Below, one piece after another: positions 1 to 6,239 of a stretch of DNA of 10,618 nt (its first letter is position 1; every line of letters begins with the position of its first letter). The stretch spans positions 1-10,618 of the forward strand of contig JAIRTY010000762.1 in NCBI GenBank assembly GCA_031254715.1. The letters run 5' to 3'. The stretch comes from Nocardiopsaceae bacterium. GTDB lineage: Bacteria; Actinomycetota; Actinomycetes; Streptosporangiales; Streptosporangiaceae. The position numbers and the translations under genes are program-made. The notes under the pieces were generated by a model. It had not been told where the DNA came from. It made no database searches and saw only the letters and a program-made list of their open reading frames with translations.

Positions 1-87
1 GTGCTGGTCTTGTTCATCGGTGTCATCGGCGCGATCGTGGTGGCCAGTGACCGGCTGCGGGCGGCCGGCCGGGGCGGCGTAAGGTGA
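1..87 (+). CDS. C-terminal end of an unidentified membrane protein (5' end outside window)
   Basis: Frame 1 is open from the window edge to a TGA at 85-87, giving 28 residues. The first 15 or so (VLVLFIGVIGAIVVA) form a hydrophobic stretch fit for the end of a transmembrane helix. A short Arg/Gly-rich tail (SDRLRAAGRGGVR) follows, as expected for a cytoplasmic C-terminus under the positive-inside rule. The fdhA start lies 34 bp downstream, so this gene could be the preceding member of the same transcript. Too little is visible to name a family. A very small membrane protein starting just before the window is also possible. Confidence 0.5.
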   Translation: MLVLFIGVIGAIVVASDRLRAAGRGGVR

Positions 88-121
88 CAGCTACCGGCAA
101 CCGTGACTAGGGAGACACGTC

Positions 122-3100
122 GTGGGCGTCCGCACGTGGATCGAAGGATGGCCGGTCTATCGCCAGTTCAGCGGCGACGACGGGCTCGGTCGCGGCGCGG
201 CGGCCAAGAGCCGGGTAACCGCCGGGCTCGCGCCGCGGACCCGGACCGCGGACAAGGTCGTCAAGTCGGTATGCCCCTACTGCGCCGTCGGCTGCGGGCA
301 GAACGTGTACGTCTCCGGCGGAGAGGTCACCCAGATCGAGGGCGACCCGGATTCCCCGGTCAGCCGCGGCCGGCTGTGCCCGAAGGGGTCGGCGAGCCTG
401 CAGCTGACCACCGGCCCGCAGCGCCGGCACCGCGTGCTCTACCGGCGGCCGCACGGCACCGGCTGGGAGCCCCTGGACCTGGACACGGCGATGGACATGA
501 TCGCCGACCGGGTGATCGCTGCCCGTCGGCAGGGCTGGCAGGACGAGGTGGACGGCGCGCTCACCCGCCGCACCATGGGGATTGCCAGCCTGGGCGGGGC
601 GACGCTGGACAACGAAGAGAATTACCTGATCAAGAAGCTGTTCACGGCGCTGGGCGCGATCCAGATCGAGAACCAGGCGCGGATTTGACACTCCTCCACC
701 GTCCCCGGTCTGGGGACCAGCTTCGGCCGCGGCGGCGCGACCACGTTCCAGCAGGACCTGCAGCACTCGGATTGCATCGTGATCCAGGGCTCGAACATGG
801 CCGAGTGCCATCCGGTCGGGTTCCAGTGGGTGATGGAGGCCAAGGCCCGCGGCGCGACGGTGATCCATGTCGACCCGCGGTTCACCCGCACCAGCGCGGT
901 GGCCGACCTCCACGTACCGATCCGGGCCGGCGCGGATATCGCGTTCCTGGGCGGGATCATCAACTACGCCCTGTCGAACGAGAAGTACTTCCGTGACTAC
1001 GTGGTCGCCTACACGAACGCGGCCACGATCCTGACCGAGGACTACGCCGACACCGAGGACCTGGGCGGCGTGTTCTCCGGGTTCGACCGCGAGCACCGCC
1101 TCTACGACATGGAGTCCTGGCGGTACCAGGGCGGCGCGGTGCGCCCGGCCGTCGGTGAGCGGAGCCCCGCCGAGACCCGCGCCCCGCTCACGGCCGCCGA
1201 GATGCGTAAGGTGCGGCGGTCAGGCCGCGGCGAGGCACACGGGTCCGGGGGCGCCGCCGCCCATCCCGACCCCGACACCGACGAGACCCTCACCCATCCG
1301 CGGTGCGTCTTTCAGGTGCTCAAGCGGCATTTCGCCCGGTACACGCCGGAGCAGGTGGCGGAGGTCACCGGGGTGCCGGCGGAGACGTTCCGGCAGGTGT
1401 GCGAGCAGGTCACGGCGAATTCCGGGCGGGACAGGACCACCGCCTTCGTCTACAGCGTGGGCTGGACCCAGCACACCGTCGGGGTGCAGTACATCCGCAC
1501 CGCGGCGATCCTGCAGGCGCTGCTGGGCAACATGGGCCGCCCCGGCGGCGGGATCATGGCGCTGCGCGGCCACGCGTCCATCCAGGGCTCCACCGACATT
1601 CCCACGCTGTTCGACATCCTGCCCGGTTACCTCCCGATGCCGCACGCGCACGGGAACGAGGACCTCGAGACCTACATCGCGGCCGAGACGGTGGCCAAGG
1701 GGTTCTGGGCCAATACCCGGGAATACATGGTCAGCCTGCTGAAGTCCTACTGGGGCGACGCCGCCACCGCGGAGAACGATTTCTGCTACGACTACCTGCC
1801 GCGGCTGACCGGCAGCCACAGCACCTATGAGACGGTGCTGGCCCAGGTCGCCGGAGAATGCAAGGGCTATTTCCTGTTCGGCCAGAACCCTGCCGTCGGC
1901 TCCGCCAACGCGAAGCTGCAGCGGCTGGGCATGGCGAACCTGGACTGGCTGGTGGTCAGGGATTTCACGCTGATCGAGAGTGCGACGTTCTGGCAGGACG
2001 GGCCGGAGATCGAGACCGGGGAGCTGCGCACCGCGGACATCGGCACCGAGGTGTTTTTCCTCCCGGCGGCGGCGCACACGGAGAAGGACGGCAGCTTCAC
2101 CAACACCCAGCGGATGCTGCAGTGGCATCACACCGCGGTCGAGCCGTCCGGGGATGCGCGCAGCGACCTGTGGTTCGCCTACCATCTCGGCCGGCGGATC
2201 CGGGCGAAGCTGGCCGGGTCCGGCGACGAGACGGACCGTCCCATCCTCGATCTCACCTGGGACTACCCGGTCGCCGGGCCGCTTGCGGAACCCGCCGCCG
2301 ATGCCGTCCTGGCCGAGATCAACGGCTGGGACTCCGACGGGAAGCCGCTGTCGTCCTACACCCAGCTGGCCGCGGACGGCTCCACCGCCTGCGGCTGCTG
2401 GATCTACTGCGGGGCGCGGGCCGACGGGGTGAACCAGCCCGCTCGCCGCAAGCCCGGCCGCGAGCAGAACTGGGTCGCGAACGAGTGGGGCTGGGCCTGG
2501 CCCGCCAACCGGCGGATCCTGTACAACCGCGCCTCCGCCGACCCGGACGGCAAGCCGTGGAGCGAGCGCAAGGCCCTGGTCTGGTGGGACGCGGACAAGA
2601 AGCGCTGGACCGGGCACGACAACCCGGATTTCATCGCCGACCGGGAGCCTTCCTACCGGCCCGGCAAGGACGCGACCGGCGTAGCGGCGATTTCCGGTGC
2701 CGACCCGTTCATCATGCAGGCAGACGGCAAGGCGTGGCTGTTCGCCCCGGCAGGCCTGGCCGATGGCCCGCTTCCGGTTCATTACGAGCCGCAGGAGAGC
2801 CCGTTCCCCAATCTCCTCTACGACCAGCAGCACAACCCGGTCCGCGAGATCCTCGCCAGCCCCCGCAACCGCTACCAGCCCAGCGGCGGCCAGCGTGGCT
2901 CCGCCGTGTTCCCGTACGTGGCGACCACCTACCGGCTGACCGAGCATCACACCGCCGGGGGCATGTCGCGTTTCCTGCCCTACCTGGCAGAGCTGCAGCC
3001 GGCGTTCTTCTGCGAGGTCTCGCCCGAGCTGGCGGCCGAGCGCGGGCTTGAGCACGCGGGCTGGGCCACGATTGTCACCGCGCGCAACGCGATCGAGGCC

Positions 3101-3385
3101 CGGGTGCTGGTGACCGAGCGGATGCGGCCGGTGCGGGTAGCCGGCCAGGTGCTGCACCAGGTGGGCCTGCCCTACCACTGGGGCCCGAACGGCCTGACGG
3201 CCGGGGACGCCGCCAACGAGCTGGCGCACCTGTCCCTCGACCCGAACGTGCACATCCAGGAGGTCAAGGCGCTGGCGTGTGACATCCGCCCCGGGCGGCG
3301 GCCGCGCGGGCCGGCGCTGCTCGACCTCGTCCGCTCCTACCAGCGGCGGGCCGGGATCACCGCAAAGACAGGAACGGAGGCCTGA
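122..3385 (+). CDS. fdhA: Selenocysteine-containing formate dehydrogenase, catalytic alpha subunit (FdnG/FdoG type)
   Basis: It oxidises formate to CO2 at a Mo (or W) bis-MGD site. The gene reads through an in-frame TGA at 686-688 as Sec189: the sequence before it ends IENQARI, the sequence after begins HSSTVPGLGTSFGRGG, and both sides lie in one frame. FdnG-type enzymes have Sec-His at this point. Features in order: 4Fe-4S cysteines C51, C54, C58 and C86 with K88 (LCPKG); the Sec189-His190 pair; FdnG-like blocks such as AECHPVGFQWVMEAK, HVDPRFTRT and GWTQHTVG; and a C-terminal molybdopterin-dinucleotide-binding domain at about 920-1050 (YVATTYRLTEH...VGLPYHWG). Total length is 1087 residues, slightly longer than FdnG, partly through a low-complexity insert at about 338-386. 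The GTG start is preceded by GGAG at 111-114, 7 nt away. The N-terminus (MGVRTWIEGWPVYRQF) has no twin-arginine motif or hydrophobic core, unlike FdnG, which suggests a cytoplasmic enzyme. fdhB follows after 5 bp, and its Shine-Dalgarno lies in the last fdhA codons. Family assignment is very secure. Confidence 0.96.
686..688 (+). other. In-frame TGA decoded as selenocysteine (Sec189 of FdhA)
   Basis: The TGA interrupts an otherwise continuous reading frame with strong formate dehydrogenase similarity on both sides. It is flanked by IENQARI and HSSTV, the position of the Sec (or Cys) metal ligand in this family. No other stop occurs in the frame up to 3383. The next codons, including GGT CTG, match the spacing of the E. 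coli fdhF recoding site. A simple nonsense mutation is less likely because the stop is exactly at the Sec site and the downstream 899 codons are intact. Confidence 0.95.
689..718 (+). promoter_or_regulatory. Bacterial SECIS hairpin directing UGA recoding
   Basis: Just 3' of the TGA, GTCCCC (701-706) pairs perfectly with GGGGAC (712-717) around the loop GGTCT (707-711). Eighteen bases separate the TGA from the loop, the same distance as in E. coli fdhF as I recall that sequence, where SelB recognises a GGUCU apical loop. The T at 702 corresponds to the bulged U17 of the E. coli element, but here it can pair with A716, so a bulge is not obligatory. The hairpin is also coding (V-P-G-L-G). SelB binding is inferred from family knowledge; the pairing is seen directly. 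Confidence 0.85.
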
Positions 3386-3390
3386 TCACG

Positions 3391-4302
3391 ATGGCACACG
3401 CGGCATCCGGGCCCGGTCCGGCGTTTGCCACCGGTCCGGCGGACGCCGCGGGCGGGCTCGACCCGGCGGCCAGTTCCGGGTACGCCGATCACCCGCCCCG
3501 GATGGGGTTCTTCACCGACACCTCCGTCTGCATCGGGTGCAAGGCGTGCGAGGTGGCCTGCAAGGAGTGGAACGCGGTGCCCGCGGACGGGCTGGATCTG
3601 ACCGGCATGTCCTACGACAACACCGGCGCCCTGGGCGCATCCACCTGGCGGCACGTCGCGTTCATCGAGCAGCCAGCCCCCGCCGTGCCAGACTCCGTCC
3701 TGCCGGACCCCGGCGGGCCCATCGCCGGCGGCGACGGCGTGCGTTGGCTGATGTCGAGCGACGTGTGCAAGCACTGCACCGAGGCGGCCTGCCTGGACGT
3801 GTGCCCCACCGGGGCGCTGCTGCGCACCGAGTTCGGCACCGTGGTGGTGCAGGACGACGTCTGCAACGGCTGCGGCTACTGCGTCTCCGCCTGCCCGTTC
3901 GGCGTCATCGGGCGGCGCGAGTCCGATGGCGGGGCGCACAAGTGCACGCTGTGCTACGACCGGCTCGGTGACGGCCTGACCCCGGCCTGCGCCAAGGCCT
4001 GCCCGACCGAGTCGATCCAGTTCGGGCCGCTGGACGAGCTGCGCGAACGGGCCGCCGGGCGGGTGACCGAACTGCACGAGGCCGGGGTGAGCGACGCCCG
4101 GCTGTACGGCGCCGACCCGGCGGACGGTATCGGCGGCGCGGGCGCGTTCTTCCTGCTGCTGGATGAGCCGGAGGTGTACGGGCTGCCGCCGGACCCGGTG
4201 GTCACCACCCGAGACCTGCCCCGGATCTGGCGGCACGCGGCGACGGCGGCTGCGAGCCTGGCTGTCGCCGCTATCCTGTCCGGCGCCTGGCGGCGGCCGT
4301 GA
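3391..4302 (+). CDS. fdhB: Formate dehydrogenase iron-sulfur (beta) subunit, four 4Fe-4S clusters, C-terminal membrane helix
   Basis: This electron-transfer subunit carries electrons from FdhA to the membrane subunit. It has 303 residues. Sixteen cysteines fall into four ferredoxin-like groups: C47/C50/C53/C57 (CIGCKACEVAC), C126/C129/C134/C138, C158/C161/C164/C168 (CNGCGYCVSAC), and C185/C188/C200/C204. This is the FdnH/FdoH/HybA pattern for four 4Fe-4S clusters. Residues about 282-299 (HAATAAASLAVAAILSGA) form one short hydrophobic helix, as in FdnH, where it anchors the subunit. The N-terminal 35 residues are Ala/Gly/Pro-rich and show no Tat signal. The ATG start has GGAGG at 3376-3380, 10 nt upstream. 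The stop overlaps the next gene's start in GTGA (4299-4302), which implies translational coupling. Length and motif order fit the family well. Confidence 0.95.
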   Translation: MAHAASGPGPAFATGPADAAGGLDPAASSGYADHPPRMGFFTDTSVCIGCKACEVACKEWNAVPADGLDLTGMSYDNTGALGASTWRHVAFIEQPAPAVPDSVLPDPGGPIAGGDGVRWLMSSDVCKHCTEAACLDVCPTGALLRTEFGTVVVQDDVCNGCGYCVSACPFGVIGRRESDGGAHKCTLCYDRLGDGLTPACAKACPTESIQFGPLDELRERAAGRVTELHEAGVSDARLYGADPADGIGGAGAFFLLLDEPEVYGLPPDPVVTTRDLPRIWRHAATAAASLAVAAILSGAWRRP

Positions 4303-5255
4303 CGGCGCGCACCCGGCGCGGCGGGCGGGAGGCACGCGAAGCCAGCATGGTGCCGCCGGCGGAGTTCCAGTCCTACTACGGCAGGCCGGTCCTCAAGGAG
4401 CCGGTGTGGGCGGCGCCGGACGTGCCCGGATACCTGTTCTTCGGCGGGCTGGCAGGTGCCTCCTCCGCGCTGGCGGCGGCCGCCGGCTTCGCCGGCCGGC
4501 CGGAACTGGCCCGGGCGGCCAAGACCGCGGCCGCGGGCGCGATCAGCCTGTCCGCGGTGGCGCTGGTGCGCGATCTGGGGCGCCCGGCCAGGTTCCTCAA
4601 CATGCTGCGGGTGTTCAAGCCCACCTCGCCGATGAGCGTCGGCAGCTGGCTGCTCGCCGCCTACGGGCCGGCGGCGGGCGCGGCGGCGGCGTCGGCGGTC
4701 ACCGGCCGGCTCCCGCGGATCGGCCGGGCGGCAACCGCCACCGCGGCAGCGCTCGGCCCGGCCGTGGCCGCCTACACGGCCGCGCTGCTGTCCGACACCG
4801 CCGTGCCGGCCTGGCACGAGGCGCACCGGGAGCTGCCGTACCTGTTCGTCGGCTCGGCCGCCACCGCCGCCGGCGGGCTGGGGCTGGTGCTGGTGCCGCC
4901 GGAGCGGGCCGAGCCCGCACGGCGGCTGGCCCTGCTCGGCGCCGCGGGCGAGCTGCTCGCCAAGAGCCTGCTGATCCGGCGGCTCGGGCCGGCCGCCCGG
5001 CCCTACCAGTCCGGCCGGGCGGGTGACCTGATGCAGGCGGGCGAGGTGCTGACCGCCAGCGGGCTCGCCGCGGCGGCGCTGGGCGGCCGGAGCCGGGTCC
5101 TCGCCATGGCCGCCGGCACGATGCTGGTGACCGCGTCCGCGCTGACCCGGTTCGGCGTCTTCCACGCCGGCCGGGAATCCGCGCGTGACCCCGGGTACAC
5201 AATCGGCCCGCAGCGGGACCGTATCCGCCAGCAGCAGGGCCGGGACACGCCCTAA
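4299..5255 (+). CDS. NrfD/PsrC-family membrane subunit of the formate dehydrogenase (quinone-reactive anchor)
   Basis: A 318-residue membrane protein with about eight hydrophobic helices, at roughly 42-65, 72-92, 110-134, 145-168, 180-200, 206-226, 245-262 and 266-288. It matches NrfD/PsrC (polysulfide reductase) proteins found next to actinobacterial formate dehydrogenases; marked blocks are PDVPGYLFFGGLAGASS, RDLGRPARFLNMLRVFKPTSP and SALTRFGVFHAG. NrfD proteins exchange electrons with the quinone pool and bind no haem, so this replaces the cytochrome b subunit (FdnI) of E. coli FDH-N. The GTG start at 4299 overlaps the fdhB stop (GTGA) and gives a basic N-terminal tail (MTARTRRGGREAREAS). 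An alternative ATG at 4347 (MVPPAEFQSYYGRP) has GGGAGG at 4327-4332, 14 nt upstream. I prefer 4299 because of the coupling. Family call is firm; the start is less so. Confidence 0.9.
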   Translation: MTARTRRGGREAREASMVPPAEFQSYYGRPVLKEPVWAAPDVPGYLFFGGLAGASSALAAAAGFAGRPELARAAKTAAAGAISLSAVALVRDLGRPARFLNMLRVFKPTSPMSVGSWLLAAYGPAAGAAAASAVTGRLPRIGRAATATAAALGPAVAAYTAALLSDTAVPAWHEAHRELPYLFVGSAATAAGGLGLVLVPPERAEPARRLALLGAAGELLAKSLLIRRLGPAARPYQSGRAGDLMQAGEVLTASGLAAAALGGRSRVLAMAAGTMLVTASALTRFGVFHAGRESARDPGYTIGPQRDRIRQQQGRDTP

Positions 5256-5281
5256 CCGGCGGGCAGGGGAGGAGCAGCCCG

Positions 5282-5335
5282 ATGGCGGGGCCCGATCACG
5301 CCCGGAGCGGCGTCCCCTCACCGGTCGCGGCCTAG
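5282..5335 (+). CDS. Possible 17-codon small ORF downstream of the formate dehydrogenase operon
   Basis: An ATG at 5282 is preceded by GGGGAGGAG (5266-5274), 7 nt upstream, one of the best ribosome sites in the window, and lies 26 bp after the nrfD stop. It encodes only MAGPDHARSGVPSPVAA before TAG at 5333-5335. The stop lies in CTAG, shared with the stop of the opposing acidic repeat gene. It could be a small peptide, a leader, or the stub of a fourth operon gene lost by rearrangement. I recognise no family, and chance is a real possibility at this GC content. Confidence 0.3.
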   Translation: MAGPDHARSGVPSPVAA

Positions 5336-5589
5336 CCGCGTCCCGGGTCCGGGCCGCCCAGCTCGTCCTCGCGCTCGCCGGGGTCAGGCCCGCCCAGCTC
5401 ATCCTCGCGCTCGCCCGGGTCAGGCCCGCCCAGCTCGTCTTCCCGGCCGGCCGCGTCCGGGCCGCCGAGCTCGTCGCGGCCGCTCGGGTCCGCGCCGCCC
5501 AGTTCGTCTTCCCGCTCGGCAGGGTCCTGCCCGCCGAGGGTGTCCCGTGCCTCGCCGCCGGGCTCAGGTTCGCTCGCATAACGTGCCAT
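5332..5589 (-). CDS. Small, strongly acidic repeat protein of unknown function
   Basis: 85 residues beginning MARYASEPEPGGEARDTL, then five tandem units of 12 residues (one of 11) with consensus GG-P-D-P-x-x-R-E-D-E-L at residues 19-77, and a partial sixth. By count it has 15 Glu and 12 Asp against 8 Arg and no Lys, and no cysteine or hydrophobic core, so it is probably disordered, soluble and very acidic. Evidence that it is expressed: the ATG follows AAGGAGG by 4 nt on the - strand, and the two most similar repeats differ at two bases that are both silent. It lies 67 bp downstream of the MarR gene on the same strand and may share its transcript. I know no function; a charge-rich stress or scaffold peptide is only a guess. 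The + strand frame across it is a shadow. Confidence 0.7.
   Translation of the reverse strand: MARYASEPEPGGEARDTLGGQDPAEREDELGGADPSGRDELGGPDAAGREDELGGPDPGEREDELGGPDPGEREDELGGPDPGRG
5359..5535 (-). repeat. 36-bp in-frame tandem repeats (five units, one of 33 bp)
   Basis: Units at 5359-5394, 5395-5430, 5431-5466, 5467-5499 (33 bp) and 5500-5535 encode the GGxDxxxREDEL repeats of the acidic protein. The units at 5359-5394 and 5395-5430 are identical at 34 of 36 positions, consistent with a recent duplication. All unit lengths are multiples of three, so unit gain or loss would keep the frame. Confidence 0.85.
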
Positions 5590-5635
5590 CGTGCCTCCTT
5601 CGCCGGCTCTCTCTGCGCAGACCTACCCCCCGGCC

Positions 5636-5652
5636 CCCCGGTCTATCCGGGG
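5636..5652 (-). terminator. Small stem-loop just after the MarR stop
   Basis: CCCCGG (5636-5641) and CCGGGG (5647-5652) form a perfect 6-bp GC stem around a 5-nt loop. On the - strand it starts 4 nt after the MarR gene stop (5657-5659). There is no U-tract, so it may act as a weak terminator or a processing or stability element between marR and the acidic repeat gene. Confidence 0.35.
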
Positions 5653-5656
5653 CTGG

Positions 5657-6151
5657 TCAGGGCACCTGGGCAGGGGCCGGCAGGAGTTCGCGGGCGGCGG
5701 GCGCGGCGCGCCGCAGCAGCGCCCGGAAGGCCTCGCGCTCGCCGTCATCCAGCCCGGCCAGCAGCCTGTCCTCGGCTTCGCGCACGCGCCGCTGCGCGTC
5801 CCGGCATGCGCGGCGGCCCGCCGGGGTAGGGACGATCTTGCGCTGGCGCCGGTCGGCCGGATTGAGCTGGCGTTCCACCAGGCCCGCCGCGGCCAGCTCG
5901 TCGATGAGGTAGGTCATCACGGTGCGGTCGATGCCCACGCAGACAGCCATGGCGAGCTGGGTCGGCTGGTCGCCGCGGACCGCCGCGGCGAGCGTCTGAT
6001 AGCCGCGCCAGCCCCCCGGGATGCCGTCGAGCGCGGCAGCAACCGTCAGGTGGTAGGCGCGCATCAGGACAGCCAGGGACATGCCGATGTCGTCGGTCCG
6101 GTCGATCACGCTGGGTGCCGGGTCAGGTGCTGCTTGCGTGGTGGTACTCAC
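5657..6151 (-). CDS. MarR-family transcriptional regulator
   Basis: 164 residues from the GTG at 6151. The N-terminal helical part (about 20-60) feeds dimerisation. A winged helix-turn-helix follows at about 62-112: QPTQLAMAVCVGIDRTVMTYLIDELAAAGLV... is the recognition region, and NPADRRQRKIVPTPAG is the typical MarR wing with its DRR motif. A C-terminal helix at about 115-156 completes the dimer interface. Length is normal for MarR. The frame stays open far upstream, but that part is antisense to the PAP2 gene and is not MarR-like. GTG 6151 is preferred because a promoter-like -10 (TACCAT) ends 6 nt before it, which suggests a leaderless transcript; no Shine-Dalgarno is visible. The gene is divergent from the PAP2 gene and probably acts on the shared 88-bp promoter region. 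The ligand cannot be told from sequence. Confidence 0.88.
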   Translation of the reverse strand: MSTTTQAAPDPAPSVIDRTDDIGMSLAVLMRAYHLTVAAALDGIPGGWRGYQTLAAAVRGDQPTQLAMAVCVGIDRTVMTYLIDELAAAGLVERQLNPADRRQRKIVPTPAGRRACRDAQRRVREAEDRLLAGLDDGEREAFRALLRRAAPAARELLPAPAQVP

Positions 6152-6157
6152 GCGGGG

Positions 6158-6186
6158 ATGGTAACGGCCAGAAAATTTGTTGTCGA
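6158..6186 (-). promoter_or_regulatory. Promoter of the MarR gene (leaderless type)
   Basis: On the - strand, TCGACA (6186-6181) and TACCAT (6163-6158) are separated by exactly 17 bp. The -10 ends 6 nt before the GTG at 6151, so transcription would start at or next to the first codon, giving a leaderless mRNA as is common in actinobacteria. The -35 overlaps that of the divergent PAP2 promoter. Confidence 0.5.
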
Positions 6187-6208
6187 GACCATCTGAGCGA
6201 TCTACGAT
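6180..6208 (+). promoter_or_regulatory. Promoter of the PAP2-family gene
   Basis: TTGTCG (6180-6185) and TACGAT (6203-6208) are separated by 17 bp, close to the housekeeping sigma consensus (TTGACA/TAnnnT). The predicted start is near 6215, giving a leader of about 25 nt before the GTG at 6240. The -35 box overlaps the -35 of the MarR promoter by five bases (6181-6185). Confidence 0.5.
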
Positions 6209-6211
6209 CGG

Positions 6212-6230
6212 CTCCGCACAGCATGCGGAG
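6212..6230. promoter_or_regulatory. Perfect inverted repeat at the PAP2 start region: candidate MarR operator
   Basis: CTCCGCA (6212-6218) and TGCGGAG (6224-6230) are perfect 7-bp arms around CAGCA. The site begins 3 bp after the PAP2 -10 box and covers its predicted transcription start. Its right arm contains the GGAG of the PAP2 ribosome site. A dimeric regulator such as the adjacent MarR protein could bind here and block initiation. Alternatively the RNA hairpin could hide the ribosome site if transcription starts upstream of 6212. Binding is inferred; the symmetry is seen. Confidence 0.45.
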
Positions 6231-6239
6231 GGGGCAGCC

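Noticed and set aside
686..688. Nonsense mutation making fdhA a pseudogene
   Set aside because: The stop is exactly at the selenocysteine site, a SECIS-like hairpin follows, and the downstream frame and operon are intact.
1220..3253. A 677-codon open frame on the - strand inside fdhA
   Set aside because: It is antisense to conserved formate dehydrogenase blocks, Val/Gly/Arg-rich with no motif, and typical of shadow frames in GC-rich DNA.
4460..4505. GCCGGC-rich palindromes in the nrfD gene
   Set aside because: They lie in Ala/Gly codons of a membrane helix and are expected from GC-rich coding sequence.
5298..5313. Short stem (ACGCC/GGCGT) after the fdh operon as terminator
   Set aside because: Only five pairs, no T-tract, and such stems occur often by chance at this GC content.
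3954..5579. A 541-codon - strand frame across fdhB, nrfD and the repeat gene
   Set aside because: Low-complexity Arg/Ala/Gly composition, antisense to two recognised genes, and no domain or start signal.
5185..5829. + strand frame with VRPAQLxLALAR-type repeats
   Set aside because: The periodicity only mirrors the 36-bp units of the acidic gene, whose - strand frame has the ribosome site and silent-substitution pattern.
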